Shown: piece by piece, positions 23,360 through 35,239 of the stretch
Layout: every line of letters starts with the position of its first letter
Numbering within the stretch: the first letter of the stretch is position 1
Assembly: GCA_021397845.1 (NCBI GenBank)
Contig: CM038052.1
Coordinates: 34,084,449 to 34,148,448 of the forward strand
Length of the DNA stretch: 64,000 bases
Direction of reading: 5' to 3'
From: Areca catechu
Lineage: Eukaryota; Streptophyta; Magnoliopsida; Arecales; Arecaceae
The notes under the pieces: generated by a model
Databases searched by the model: none
Seen by the model: only the letters and a program-made list of their open reading frames with translations
Told to the model about the DNA's origin: nothing
Program-made: the position numbers and the translations under genes

Positions 23360-25179
23360 AACTGATTTTCTTTGAAAAGGTATCCATTTAAAAGGGTATA
23401 ATCACTATGCTTACTAGATGGTCCTTGTTGAAGGGATCGATAGATGTTACCAAAATCAGGGCATGTAGGATACTCCTCTTTCAATCTATCAAACCCTACT
23501 ACCTCAGTGCTCACAGAAGTCAACAACATGGAACGACGACTCAACGCATCGGCAACCCTATTTTCAGTACCGGCACGATGTTTCAGTACGAACGTATAAG
23601 CTTGTATGAACTCTACCCATTTCCCGTGCCTAGGGTTCAATTTCTTCTGAGAACTAAGGAACCTAAGAGCTTCGTGGTCAGAAAATAGGACAAACTCTTG
23701 TGGTAGAAGATAATGCCTCCAATAACGTAATGCCTGAACTACCGCATACAGTTCCCTATCATAGGTGGAATACCTTAGTCTCGCTTCATTTAACTTTTCA
23801 CTGAAATATGCTACTGGGTGATTCTCTTGACTCAAGACACCTCCAATTCCTACCCCAGAAGCATCACAAGCAACCTCGAACACTTTGGTAAAATCGGGTA
23901 ACCTCAAGACGGGTGCGTGTGTCATTTTTTCCTTAATTATTAGGAAGGCTTTGTCTGCTGCTTTAGTCCACTCAAAAGTTCCCTTCCTAATACAATCAGT
24001 GATTGGAGCCACTATCGTACTGAACCCTCTAATGAATCTCCTATAGAAGGTGGCTAAACCGTGGAAACTACGGATATCATGGATGCTTTTGGGTACAGGC
24101 CACTCTACTATGGACTTAATTTTCGCAGGGTCAGCGGACACTCCTTCAGATGTGACTACGAATCCTAGAAAGATAACTCTATGTGTTAAGAAATCACACT
24201 TCTTGATATTGGCATAGAGGCTATCCTTTCTAAGGACTTGGCAAACTTGCCTTAGGTGGGTTAAATGGTCTGCCTTAGTCTTGCTATAGATAAGAATGTC
24301 ATCAAAGTAGACCATCACAAATTTCCTGATGAAAGTTGTCAACACCTGATTCATAATTCTCATAAAGGTGCTGGGTGCATTGGACAGACCGAACGGCATG
24401 ACTAACCACTCATATAATCCATCTTTAGTCTTAAAAGCGGTCTTCCATTCATCTCCAGGCCTAACCCTAACCTGGTGATAGCCACTCTTTAAGTCTATCT
24501 TGGAGAAAATCGTTGATCCGGCTATCATGTCTAACATATCGTCCAGTCTTGGGATTGGAAACCTATATTTGACAGTAATCTTGTTGATGACACGGCTGTC
24601 TACACACATCCTCCAGGTGCCATCCTTCTTAGGGGTTAACAAGGCAGGGACTGCACATGGGCTTAAACTTTCTCTAACAAACCCCTTTCTAAGAAGTTCA
24701 CTAACTTGCCTTTGTAACTCCTGATGTTCAGTTGGATTCATCCTATAATGAGGCAAATTAGGTAAAGTCGCGCCAGGGACTAAATCTATGGCATGCTGTA
24801 TGTCCCTTAAAGGTGGAAGACTATCGGGTAGGTCCTCGGGAAACACGTCTTCAAATTCTTTCAATAATTGGACCACCTCTTGCGGGTATTTTACAGGGGT
24901 GTGGTCCTTAGTTTCCTTAGCAGCTACCATCCAAATAGGTGCTCCCTCATTAATGTCTTTTTCTAATTCTCTTGCACCTATCAAATTTAATCCAGTCCTT
25001 TTTTCTTTCAGGCTGCTAGCTCCTCTTTTGGTGTTGTCCTTAGGCTGGGTTGGATGAATGACAATTTTCTTGCCATTGAAATTGAAAGCACAGGAATTTG
25101 ATCGACCAAAAATTGTCACATCATGGTCAAACAGCCATGGCCTACCTAGGATGATGCTACTTACTCCCATAGGGAGCAC
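23326..25179 (-). pseudogene. Reverse transcriptase and RNase H (chromovirus)
   Basis: 617 codons open. RT motifs KKDGTWRMCVDSR, FSKIDLKSGYHQ and FGLSNAPSTFMR, and the catalytic box in VMVYFDDILIYS (YFDD, usual in plant Ty3 elements). RNase H has CDASGVGIGGVL, SEKLNEARLRYSTYDRELYA and LFSDHEALRFL, then VADALSRR. It begins after two in-frame stops near 25200 that cut it from the protease. Confidence 0.93.
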
Positions 25180-25476
25180 ATCACACCAAATTCGTTCCTA
25201 ATAGGACTGAAGTTAGATTCGGACCTGACATCTCTGCTTGATTGGGATAGAAGTGGAATTGATCCAGGATACCTTATATGGATTGGGATGTGGTTCAGTG
25301 GATAATCCTAGACTCTTGGCTGCGCTAGTGGAAATGGCGTTGACACAGCTTCCACTATCGATCACGATCTTACAGACCTTTTCTCCTATTTTGACAAATG
25401 TATGTAGGATGCTAGTCCTACGCCAGTCTTCCTGCTCTTTGGTCTGTGTCATGATACATCTCACAACTCCTAACAC
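25180..25476 (-). pseudogene. Protease segment (chromovirus)
   Basis: Active-site motif IVIDSGSCVNAIS and surrounding HTFVKIGEKVCK. The same frame continues into WCDVLPMGVSSIILGRPWLF but is cut by TAA and TAG codons at about 25199-25213. Confidence 0.88.
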
Positions 25477-25619
25477 ATCTGATGAGTCTACATTTTCTTC
25501 ATCTCCTTCATACTCATCAGCTAAGCAATCCCCTGCTTCATAAACCTCCTCTTCATTATTCTCCAGGGGTTCTGATTCTTCTTCTTCTTCTACCTCCCCT
25601 ATATGTAAAGCTCTAGAGG

Positions 25620-26710
25620 GACATTGGCTCAGGAAATGACCGGGTTTACGACGCTTATAGCAGACTCGCTCCCTCTCACCTCGAACTTCAGGGCTCTTTC
25701 CTTTGTCTTCTCTAGGAATTGGAGGAATGGCAGGTTGGGTCTAGGGGTTGGATTCGAGCTGGGTCTTGGTCTATTGGCTGTATTAGGGACTGAACTAGGT
25801 CGACTAACAGGAGGATTAAACCTAGTGGGCTCTGGTCGCCTAAATGAAGCTCTCCTCTGAAACCTCTCATAGTCCTTGGCAACTTGGTATGCATGTTCTA
25901 AATCATGGACTTCTCTCAAAAATAATTCCCCTTTATATCTTCATTCAATCCTGATCTAAACCTCGATAAAGTGGCTGCCTCAGACTCGATTACATTGCAT
26001 CGCATTACAAACTCATCAAATTTAGCAACGTATTCAGAAACGGTCTTATTTCCTTGTGTCAATCGCTGCCACTGATCTAACAACCTTTGCTGATAAGACA
26101 TAGGCAAATATTTCTCTCTAAGCTTTCTCTTCATGTCTCTCCAGGTCGCTATAGGTAAGTCTCCCCTCTGCCTAGCTATGCGTTCGACATTTTCCCAATA
26201 CAACCTAGCCTGACGGACTAGTCTGATTTTGGCAAACTTGAATCTTCTCTCTTCAGACATATCATACCAGTCAAAATATTGGTCCATGTCAGCCTCCCAG
26301 TCTATGTACACCTTAGGATCTAGGCTTCCCTCAAAGGTTGGTGCATCTAGACGGATATTCCTTAAGGCCCGATCATCCTGATCAAAAGTATCATGGCGAG
26401 GTCTTCTAGGATATGGCTCTGGAGTGTGATCAGCATAATCCTGATGTGGCCTTCTATGAATTGGATCAGGTGTATGTTCCTGTCGTTGGGCTCTAGGGCG
26501 AACTGAAGGTAATCTGGGTGAAGGTGGTTCAGTTGGGGTCAACCTAGATTCCTCTAGGGTTCCTATCCTTTCCTCGAACTAATCAAACCTAGCATCCAAA
26601 TGTTCCAGTCGCTCAATCATAGATCTCATAAGGGTTTCCATACTAGTGTCCATGGATGAACTTGGTTGGTCTTGTGAAGGGTGGTAAGGAGTTCCTGATC
26701 TAGTTGTCAT
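25620..26710 (-). pseudogene. Gag (chromovirus), with a defective zinc knuckle
   Basis: ATG at 26708-26710 (MTTRSGTPYHPSQ). There is a stop after ERLEHLDARFD at 26579-26581. The capsid domain runs from LDAPTFEGSLDPKVYIDWEA through WRDMKRKLREKYLP and YVAKFDEFVMRC. A frameshift near 25920 leads into DLEHAYQVAKDYERFQRRA. The knuckle at about 25620-25680 reads CYKRRKPGHFLSQC, with Arg where the second Cys of CX2CX4HX4C should be. Gag forms the particle and binds RNA. Confidence 0.9.
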
Positions 26711-27152
26711 ACAAACAATTAGACTCAAATTCGGGCTAAGGATTTCTAGACCTAGAGTACGAATTAGAGATCTAATTAAAAGGACCAACTAGCTAGTAGT
26801 AACTTACGTGACTTGGCCAGGTAGGTGGGAAGGGGAGTGGAGGTCCCTGTTCTGCCAACCTTAGACACCAATCTGTGATTGGCCAGGTAGGCGGACCAAC
26901 CCACAAGCCCTAATACACCAATCCTAGACACCAAGCCCGTAAGCACACACCAATTAGTGGACACAATTAACTTGACCCTAATCCGAACCCGACTCGTTGG
27001 TGTCCCTAACCCACTAGGGTGATTAGGTCTAATTGGTTTTAATTAAGGATTGGGATCGAGATGATGGGTTGTGGTTTTGGGCTAAGGACAAGTGATGAAT
27101 TCTTGCCCCCATGTCATATTGATGCCCTTGAGATGTTTTCAAATGAATGTAA

Positions 27153-27183
<31 letters not shown>

Positions 27184-27958
27184 TGTTTTATGAGCTGACT
27201 TAATTATTTGACTTGATTAGTTTTCAAACAATTTCAAATTCAAACTTAAATTTTAAATTTTAAATTTCAAACTTCAAGTTTCAGATTCTAGAATGTCAGA
27301 ATTCAAAATTTTAAAATTTAAAATTTGAACTTCAAATTCAAAAAATTTTCTGAGATTGGTTCTTGCTGGAATTTCAGTTCAGACTGAATCTCAGAGAGTA
27401 TTTCGAATGCTAGAAATTCTAACAATCGAAATAAAATCTGAAAAATTATTGAAAAATAATATAAATTATGAGGATCCCAGCAAAACAAAAATAAGAAAAT
27501 TTAGATCTGTATATAAAGAGAAACAATAAAAACAACAGACCATGTACTGTAGACTATTTCAGTAGGACAGAAGATTGAAGTAGGAATTTTCATTTTTTTT
27601 GTATTTTTTTTCTGATGATGAAATTTAATATGGTGATAACTGACTTAAAAAGGAACAAGAAAAAAAAATATTTCAACAAGAAATTAGCGACTTGCCTTTG
27701 GAGCTGCAGATGGATTACAGTAAGTAGATGCAAATTTTCAGTAAACAGAACCTAATCAAACAAGTGCATTGGCTTACCCAAACTTCAATCTAAAAATTCA
27801 CGTCCGGCCAGGGGCTCATTATTCCCATGGGTGTGACAGTGTACTGGAGTACACCCGCTCAGGAGGCATGAATTTTAGATCTTGCTTGGATTTTAAAAAA
27901 ATAACTAGATAACAAGTATGCATGCAACATATCTAAATGCAGGAAATTATCCGACCAT
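26711..27958 (-). other. Untranslated leader of the young chromovirus
   Basis: Between PBS and gag. It has a (TA)n tract at 27155-27183 and Phe/Lys-type AT-rich tracts at 27230-27350. The gag-proximal part matches the leader of the chromovirus derivative at 50160-50600 (shared word CACTCCCCTT and the motif TGGCCAATC), so the two are related families. Confidence 0.75.
27155..27183. repeat. (TA)n microsatellite in the chromovirus leader
   Basis: A pure TA run of about 14 units. Confidence 0.9.
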
Positions 27959-27970
27959 GCTCTGATACCA
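27959..27970 (-). other. Primer-binding site, initiator Met tRNA type
   Basis: The coding strand reads TGGTATCAGAGC, four bases inside the 5' LTR end. It is complementary to the 3' end of initiator Met tRNA, the standard primer of plant chromoviruses and copia elements. Confidence 0.93.
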
Positions 27971-27974
27971 AGAA

Positions 27975-29283
27975 TGGTGTAGAATGTAAAATGAAACTAT
28001 GCAACCCTAATGGAGATTAGCAAATGATTAACCAAGCAATTCCCTATTTGCATATAAACAACTCAACATAAACTATCAAAGAGATCTAGTGAAGAAGCTC
28101 GAAGGATCTAACATAAACCTAGTGATCGAGACTCTCAGAATAAGAAAGGAATAGGACCAGAAGAGAACCACGCAAGCCAAGCTAGGTCTAATTTAACATT
28201 GCAGACTTAATCAACACTAGACATACCTGACATTGGCCCTTCAATTAGAATAGATTCACTCTTGAAGAGGTCTCCCGGATGACATGAACATAATACCACT
28301 GAAGGCCCCTCTTGTTTTCTGGATCTATGGCAAGTAAACCTTCCTCTTGAAGCCGGAATCCCGGAGAACCCTGCAACAAAGAAACCCTAAGATGAGTGAC
28401 TTAACAAGCAATCAACTAGAGAAAAGAAAGAAGGGTGGAAGAGGCATTGAAGGAGATCCATCTTGGCGTCATGGTGGAATGCTTGAAGTGGAGTAGGTTG
28501 GTCGCCTTGTGATGATCTTCTTGATTCACCCTTGTACGCTGGAGCTAGTTTGAAGTTATGAAAGAAGAGGAAGTCTTTGGCATTGGGAATGGAAGAAGGA
28601 AAGATTAGGATTGGCGTGGAGGAAGAGAAAGGCTAAGCTACCACATAGACACATAGGAAAAAAAAAACACATAGAAGAAAAAATACCAACTTCATTCATT
28701 AACCCCTTTTCAATGGGGCATCCCATAGCTTAAATAGAAGCCTTACAACATTTTTAAAATTTGAAAACCCATAGGATTAGGAGGATTACAAGGGGGGTTG
28801 GAGGATATGGTGGCATTTGTTGCTTGAAATGTGGGGAGTTGGAGGATATGGTGGCATTTATTGCTTGAAACTCCTTCAAAGCTTGACATGTGGTGCAAGG
28901 TGGGGACCACTTGATGAGGTGGCAGTGTCCTTTGGAGCTCTTGACATGTGGCATAAAGTGGGGACCACTTGTTGAGGTGGCGACATCCATTGGAGCTTTT
29001 GACATGTGGCACAAGGTGGGGGTCACTTGATGAGGTGGCTTCTTCTTGTCTTGATGCTTCATGGACTCATGGATTGGGCTTGATTTAACTGGACCCAACT
29101 CTCAATTGCAGGGTTAACTAAGATATTAAACCAGACCCAACATGGACTCGAAATTAACTACAAGATTATTTGGACTCAAAAAAAAAAAAAATTACAGGAC
29201 TTCTCTTTTGCTACTCCAACCACAAGGACTCGGACTTGACCTGAATTGGTTGGAGTCTTTTCCTGATTCTAGTGCCCACATCA
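27975..29283 (-). repeat. 5' LTR of the young chromovirus (right in + coordinates)
   Basis: 1309 bp, about 99% identical to 20674-21980. Differences are mostly C/T and G/A plus changes in A tracts. Confidence 0.94.
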
Positions 29284-29288
29284 AGAGC
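29284..29288. repeat. Target-site duplication AGAGC (right)
   Basis: Matches 20669-20673. Confidence 0.93.
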
Positions 29289-29678
29289 CTCCTCCAAAGG
29301 AGAGAGCCGAGAACATATAAGACCCGCAGAAAATGGCAAGTAGAGGTAAGTGGAAAAAGAGTAAGCAAAAGGAGGAGAAGCAAAGACTCTCCCAATTTCC
29401 ATTCTTCCATTCTAGCATTACTATTATATTTTCCTCTATCACCCTCTGGAAGCGGAGAGTCCCCCAAACTCTCCACCTCAGAGGTATCTGTTCCCCTCGA
29501 TCGTCCCACTGACTTGATCGTCGGAGTGTCTTCGCCAGAATCCCTGGCCCAAGGTCTTTCTTTGTCTTACAGGACCCCCCTCGAGCAGGCTAGCGAGCCG
29601 GTTGCGAGACAGAAGCCAAAGATCTGGAGGGAACCCGATGCGCCAGAGCTGTAGGCCACGACGATCCGGGCAGCAACA
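29289..29678 (+). repeat. 5' LTR of second Tat element, right part
   Basis: Continues exactly where 20673 stops. It contains a TATA-like box (ACATATAAG, about 29313) and ends GGCAGCAACA before the PBS. Compared with the 3' LTR it lacks about 23 bp just before the TATA-like box. Confidence 0.92.
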
Positions 29679-29702
29679 GATTAGCGCGCCAGGAAGGGGG
29701 GA
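29679..29702 (+). other. Primer-binding-site region of second Tat element
   Basis: GATTAGCGCGCCAGGAAGGGGG directly follows the 5' LTR. It resembles the TTGGCGC-type PBS of Tat elements. The matching tRNA is not assigned. Confidence 0.6.
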
Positions 29703-29990
29703 GACCGGTAAGAAGAAAACGTCACTCCCCCCATAACAAGGAAGATCCCGAGGGTGCCCATAGTTCAATGGTGACTACATGAGCCCGCGGAGCCCCCACC
29801 AGTCGGGCGGAGGATCCCCCTCATCGCGGCAACCAACCTCCGAGGGGGATCATCCTGCTCCATTGCAGCCACCCTCGACGGACCCCTAGTACACCATACT
29901 CGCCCACCAGGTCCAGCTCCTAGCCACCGCAAAGCGCCAGCTCCATCAGAGGCAGTACTCCCGGAAACCCCGCAGCAGCCGGGGACTCTA

Positions 29991-31380
29991 GTGGCTCGCG
30001 CAGTCGATCCTCACACCAGTATATGGTCCTTCGGGGGGGCGCTGCATGAGGCGTCACCCCCTCGAGAGGCCCATCAGGCGAATGGCAAGCGACCGCAAGG
30101 TGATCCGACCGACTGGGAGAGCCGCTCGCCGGTCTCGGACCACCGCGTGCCCTCGCACCAGCAGCACCGGCATGGTTGGGAACTCAAGCGCGAGTTCCTC
30201 CGCTCCGGTCCACCCTCACCCCCGACATCCTCCACCGAGGGGTCCACTGATGAGGTCATCCACCGTCGAGTGGAAAGGCGCCTCGAAGAGCATGAACGCA
30301 TGCTGGCAGATCTAGCCCGCCGGTTCATGGAAGTGCAAGGCTCCCCTAGTAAGCCCACGGGTTATGATACCTGTCCCCCCTTTTCGAAGAGGATCCAAGA
30401 GGAACCGATCCCCAGCCAGTTCCGTATGCCGTAGGTTGACCTCTACGATGGGACAACTGACCCCCTGGACCACCTGAAAAGTTATAAGGCCCTCATGAGG
30501 GTACAGGGGGCCACTGACGCTCTCCTTTGCATCGCCTTTCCCGCCACTCTGTAGAAGGCCGCATGAGTCTAGTTTTCCAGGCTCGAACCTGAAAGCATAG
30601 ACTCTTTCCCCCGCCAGAGAAGAAATTCGTGGTGCACTTCGATGCCTGCAGGAAGGCACCGCACGAGGCCGATAGCCTCTTCTCGATTCGACAGCAGGAT
30701 CGAGAACTCCTCCGGGACTACGTGTCCCGGTTCAAGACCGCCACCCTGGAGATCTACAACCTCGACGAGTCTGTCGCCATGCTAGCTTTGAAGAGGGGAT
30801 TGCGAACCTCCCGCTTCACCTACTTCCTCGACAAGAAGCTCCCGAAGACGTACTCAGAGTTCCTTCTTCGGGCGCAGAAGTACATCTGTGCCGAGGAGGT
30901 GGATCATGCTAGGAGGGAGCTGGACGGGAGACCCCCGAAGAGGCAGGCCATCAGGGAGACGTCCGACCACCCAGACCAGAGGATGATATGGGTCCCACGA
31001 CCGGAGCCCAGGTCCAAGGCCATCCCCGCGATGAAGAGACTTTTACTCCTCTCCTCGCCCCTAGGGCAAAGATCCCGATGGAAATCGAGGACGAGTACTT
31101 TTTACGCCGACCCCCGCCACTGAAGCCATCCACTGGGCAGGACAAATCCCGCTACTGCCATTTCCACCGAGACTACGACCATGACACGGAGGAATGCCAC
31201 CACCTAAAGAAAGAGATTGAAGAGCTGATCGAGCATGGCTACCTCGGTAAGTATGTGGAGGGGAGAGAGCCCCTTGCAGCCCAAATCAAAGGGCCTCAGC
31301 CCCTCGCCATCAACAACTATCCCACCGAGAAGCCGGTGGGGCTGATTCCTGGGGGCAGGAAAGGCCCCGAAGAAGGTTAG
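29991..31380 (+). pseudogene. Gag remnant (Tat type)
   Basis: Structural protein of the virus-like particle. The first frame (29991-30434) has an Arg/Glu-rich coiled region and PIPSQFRMP, then a stop. The capsid domain continues with LYDGTTDPLDHLKSYKALM (Retrotrans_gag type), a second frame with DSLFSIRQQDRELLRDYVSR and LKRGLR, and a third frame with the knuckle-like CHFHRDYDHDTEECHHLK. Two frameshifts and at least four stops break it. Confidence 0.85.
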
Positions 31381-31414
31381 GGGGAGAGAGGAGAGCAGTG
31401 ATGTACTCCCCTGT

Positions 31415-31843
31415 ATGGGAGAAGGGTCAACTGGGGTAGATAGCCCAAATAATGATGCTGTCATCATTGAAATGATGATAGCCAAGCATCCTATAAAAAG
31501 AATTATGGTAGACAGTGGAAGCTCCTCGGACATCCTTTTTTACGATACCTTTACAAGGATGAATTTGTCCACTGACCAAATAAGACCGGTGTTTATGCCC
31601 CTGGTAGGCTTCACCAGAGACTCAGTCGAAGTCGAGGGAGAAATTACACTCCCGATAACCGCTGGGACACCACCCCAGCAAAGCACCGTGCTGGTGACCT
31701 TCACTGTTGTGAAGCTCCCCTCATCTTATAATGCCATCCTGGGGTGCCCAGGACTTAATCTGCTTGACGCCACCATCTCCACGAAACGCCTCCTGGTCCA
31801 GTTCCCGACACCATGGGGGATCGGAGAAATGAGGGGATCCTGA
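31415..31843 (+). pseudogene. Protease segment (Tat type)
   Basis: Aspartic protease with active-site motif VDSGSSSDIL and the later LPSSYNAILGCPGLN. The frame is open, but a frameshift near 31820 separates it from RT. It would cut Gag-Pol in the particle. Confidence 0.85.
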
Positions 31844-33374
31844 CTGCCGGTGGTGCAGCACTGCCGGCAAACCATCCTAGGTCTGAGGGGAGGGATATCA
31901 GCCCTGTCGTAGACCAGCCTGATCCGACAGCACCGAAACCAAAGAGCGAGCCGGTCAAACCCCTGCTGTCTTTCCGTTTGGGGGATGATCTCTCAAAAAT
32001 GGTACAGATTAGGGCTCTGCTGGTTGGAGAAGAGAGATCCCGTCTCCTCGGCTTCCTATGTGCCAATGCATATGTCTTCACCTAGACTGCCGCTGACATG
32101 CCTGATATCCCACCGGAGGTGATAACCCACAAGCTGAATGTCGACCCCAACCATTGTCTGGTCTGGCAGAAGAAAAGGAGCTTCGCCCTGGAGCGACATA
32201 AGGCTATCAATGAGGAGGTCGAAAAACTCCTCATGGCGGGCTTTATTCGAGAGGTACGATATCCTGACTGGCTTGCTAATATGGTGATGGTCAGGAAAGC
32301 CTCTGGAAAGTGGAGGATCTATGTGGACTACACCGCCTCAACAAGGCATGCCCAAAGGACAGCTTCCCCTTCCCTAAGATCGACCAGCTGGTGGATGCGA
32401 CCTCGGGCCACAAGTACCTCAGCTTTATGGATGCGTTCTCCGGATACAATCAGATCCACATGCATCCAGAAGACAAAGAGTGCATGTCATTCATGACTGA
32501 CTAAGGTACGTATTGTTACAAGATGATGCCCTTTGGTCTCAAGAATGCAGGGGCCACCTACCAGTGCTTGGTCAACATGGTCTTCAAGGACCAGATCAGC
32601 CGTAACATGCAAATGTACGTGGATGATATGCTTGTCATGAGCGGCCCGGAGGAGGACCATATCGTCGACCTGACGGAGGCTTTCGGGAACCTCCATCATT
32701 ATTAGATGAAGTTGAATCCCACCAAATGCACCTTCGGCGTGGCAGCAGGAAAGTTTCTAGGGTTCAGGGTAACCCAAACGGGGATAGAGGCCAACCCCGA
32801 GAAGATCTAGGCGATCGCAGACATGCGGCATCCCGCCTCCAAGAAGGAGGTCCAGCGCCTGACTAGGTGCATTGCGGCTTTAAGCCACTTCATTTCACAC
32901 TCCGTTGAGCATTGCCAACCGTTCTTCAAGGTCCTTAAGAAGATGAACGTCTTCACCTGGACAAAAGAATGCCAAGAAGCATTCGAGGGGCTGAAGAAGC
33001 TCCTTGCCTCACCGCCACTACTATCCAGGCCGGAGCCTGGAGAGGAGCTCCTCTTGTACCTAGCGATCTCACCGGAGGCGGTCAGCTCCCTGCTAGTTCG
33101 TGCTGACAGAGATGGCTCTCAGCGGCCAGTTTGCTACACTAGCAAGCTACTCCATGACATCGAAACCAGGTACACCCAGCCAGAACAAATTATTTTTGTA
33201 CTAATAATATCTGCGCAGCATCTCAGGCCTTATTTCCAAGCGCATCCCATTGCCATCCTCACTGATCAGCACTTGAGGGCTATCCTAAGTCATCCTGACA
33301 CCTCCGGGCACTTGGCCAAGTGGGCGATGAAGCTCAGCAAATTTGACATCACATATCACCCACGGCAGGCATAG
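31844..33374 (+). pseudogene. Reverse transcriptase and first RNase H (Tat type)
   Basis: The RT shows VQIRALLVG-type linker sequence, the palm-domain motifs MDAFSGYNQI and MMPFGLKNAGATY, and the catalytic YVDD (in MQMYVDDMLV). RNase H follows, with YTSKLLHDIETRY and LTDQHLRAILSHP. There is one frameshift near 32320 and there are stops near 32502, 32703 and 32808. The catalytic box survives but the frame does not. Confidence 0.88.
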
Positions 33375-33965
33375 AAGGCCTAAGTCCTAGCCGATTTCAT
33401 GGTAGAATGCACCTGGGCCGAAGGAAGTCCAAAGGAGGCAGACCGGCCGCCCGAGCTTGAGCCGGACCCGACCTTAGCGGAAGAAACATGGATACTCCAC
33501 ATGGACGACATGTCCAACATAGGAGGAAGCAGAGCTGGCCTCATCCTTGCCAGTCCTGACGGGGTCGTTGTGGAATGCGCACTACGATTCCTCTTCAAGG
33601 TGACCAATAACCAGGCAGAGTATGAAGCACTCCTTACGGGGCTGAAGGTGTCCCGTGAACTGGGCATCAAGAGGCTGAAGGTCTTTACAGACTCATAGCT
33701 AGTGGTAGGCCAAGTCTCCGACGAGTATGAAGCACGGGATCCCATGATGGTGAAGTACCTGGATCGGGTGCACTCTCATACGTTGACCCTCCAACACTTT
33801 AGCATCTCCCACATCCTGCGAGCAGAGAACGCTTGAGCTGACATCCTTTCTAGGCTGGCCACCTTGCCAGAGACTTCGCTGGGGCACACGTTCATCGAAT
33901 ATCTCAAGGCCCCTAGCTGTGAGGCTACAGCCGAGGTCCAGTAGGTCTCCCACGATGCCAACTGG
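33375..33965 (+). pseudogene. Second (archaeal-type) RNase H of the Tat element
   Basis: Motifs WILHMDDMSNIGGSRAGLIL, NNQAEYEALLTGLK, KVFTDS and ADILSRLA give the D-E-D-D layout of the extra RNase H that Tat elements acquired. The first motif reads MDDMSN where VDGSSN is usual. Stops lie near 33374, 33383, 33698 and 33836. Confidence 0.82.
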
Positions 33966-35192
33966 ATGGACCCCTATGTCAGATACATTACCGCCAGCAC
34001 CCTGCAAGAGGATCGAAAGGAGGCTGACCTTCTCAAGAAGAAGGCCACACGCTACGTGATCCTGGATGGGCAGCTCTACCGGAGATCCTATTCATACCCC
34101 CTGCTGAAGTGCCTGAAACCCTCAGAGGCCACTTACGTGCTCCAAGAGATACACGAAGGTATCTGCGGCAATCATGTGGGGGGCAGGGCTTTAGCCCATA
34201 AGGCGATCCGATAGGGATACTTCTGGGAGACCATGCAGGAGGACGTGGCTGATTTTGTGAAGAAATGCAACAAGTGCAACGCCATGCATGCATTCAGCGG
34301 TAGCCAGCAGCCCCTATCTCCTAGCTATCAGCCCCATGGCCATTTGTCCAGTGGGGGATGGACATCCTAGGCCCTTTCCCTGCAGCATCCGGCCAACAGA
34401 GGTTTCTGATCATGCCCATCGACTACTTCACTAAGTGGATTGAGACCGAACCTTGGCATGAATAATAGAGACGAAGGTCCAATCTTTCTTTTGGAAATCT
34501 ATCATTTGTAAATATGGCCTCCCGCACACAATCATCACTGATAACGAGAAGCAGTTTGACAACCGGGCCTTCGAAGAATTTTGCTTTGATCTTGGCACCA
34601 CCATCGCTTCACTTTGGTGGCTCACCCTCAAACAAATGGTATAGTCAAAGTGACCAACCTCACCATCCTGCAAGGGCTTCGCACGAGGCTGGACGAAGTC
34701 AAGGGCTGGTGGGTGGACAAGCTCCCAGCATGTTGTGGGCCTATCATACCACCCCCCGCACGGCCACCGACGAGATGCCCTTTAACCTCGTCTTCGGGAC
34801 TGAGGCGGTAATCCCAGTGGAACTTGGCCTGCCCATGCTCCGGGTCGAACAATACAATGAAGGTGAGAACCCCAGATGTCTCCCCCTCAACCTAGACTTG
34901 CTGGACGAGACAAGGGATAAAGCCCAACTCCGGATGGTGGCCTATCGGTAGCGAGTCGCACGCTATTACAACTCTCGCGTGCAGCCCAAGGTGTTCCACC
35001 CAAGTGACCTCGTGCTCAGGTGAGCGGAAGCATTCCAATTGAGGGAATGCGGGAAACTCTCCCTAAATTAGGATGGTCCTTACTAGGTGATCGAAGCCTT
35101 ACTAGGTGGGGCCTACCACCTCACCGGGTTCGATGGCATCCGCTTTACGTGAACCTGGAATGCCAATAACTTGAGGATGTACCACCAATAAC
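33966..35192 (+). pseudogene. Integrase remnant (Tat type)
   Basis: The zinc-binding domain is visible (H-E-G-I-C-G-N-H and KKCNKC). A core with several frame changes follows (HPQTNG in one frame), then MLWAYHTTPRTATDEMPFNL and a C-terminal part ending MYHQ near 35190. Stops and frameshifts throughout. The C-terminal motif is shared with the intron-1 Tat element. Confidence 0.82.
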
Positions 35193-35239
35193 AAAAGGCT
35201 CTTTCATAATAAATTCAAGTTCCTTTTTGGTGCAATCTT

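Larger units (their letters stand above)
20674..29283 (-). mobile_element. Young chromovirus (Ty3/gypsy with chromodomain) nested in the Tat 5' LTR
   Basis: 8.6 kb, coding on the minus strand. Perfect duplication AGAGC (20669-20673 and 29284-29288). LTRs 20674-21980 and 27975-29283 differ at about a dozen sites by eye, mostly transitions. The PBS matches initiator Met tRNA. Gag, protease, RT, RNase H, integrase and chromodomain are present in normal order. Several stops and two frameshifts disable it. RT motifs (SLSPCAVPALLTPKKDGTWR) and pol reading into the LTR suggest a CRM/Galadriel-type chromovirus, a tentative placement. Confidence 0.95.

Noticed and set aside
29991..30434. Independent host ORF next to the Tat 5' LTR
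   Set aside because: It continues into Retrotrans_gag-type sequence and occupies the gag position after the PBS.
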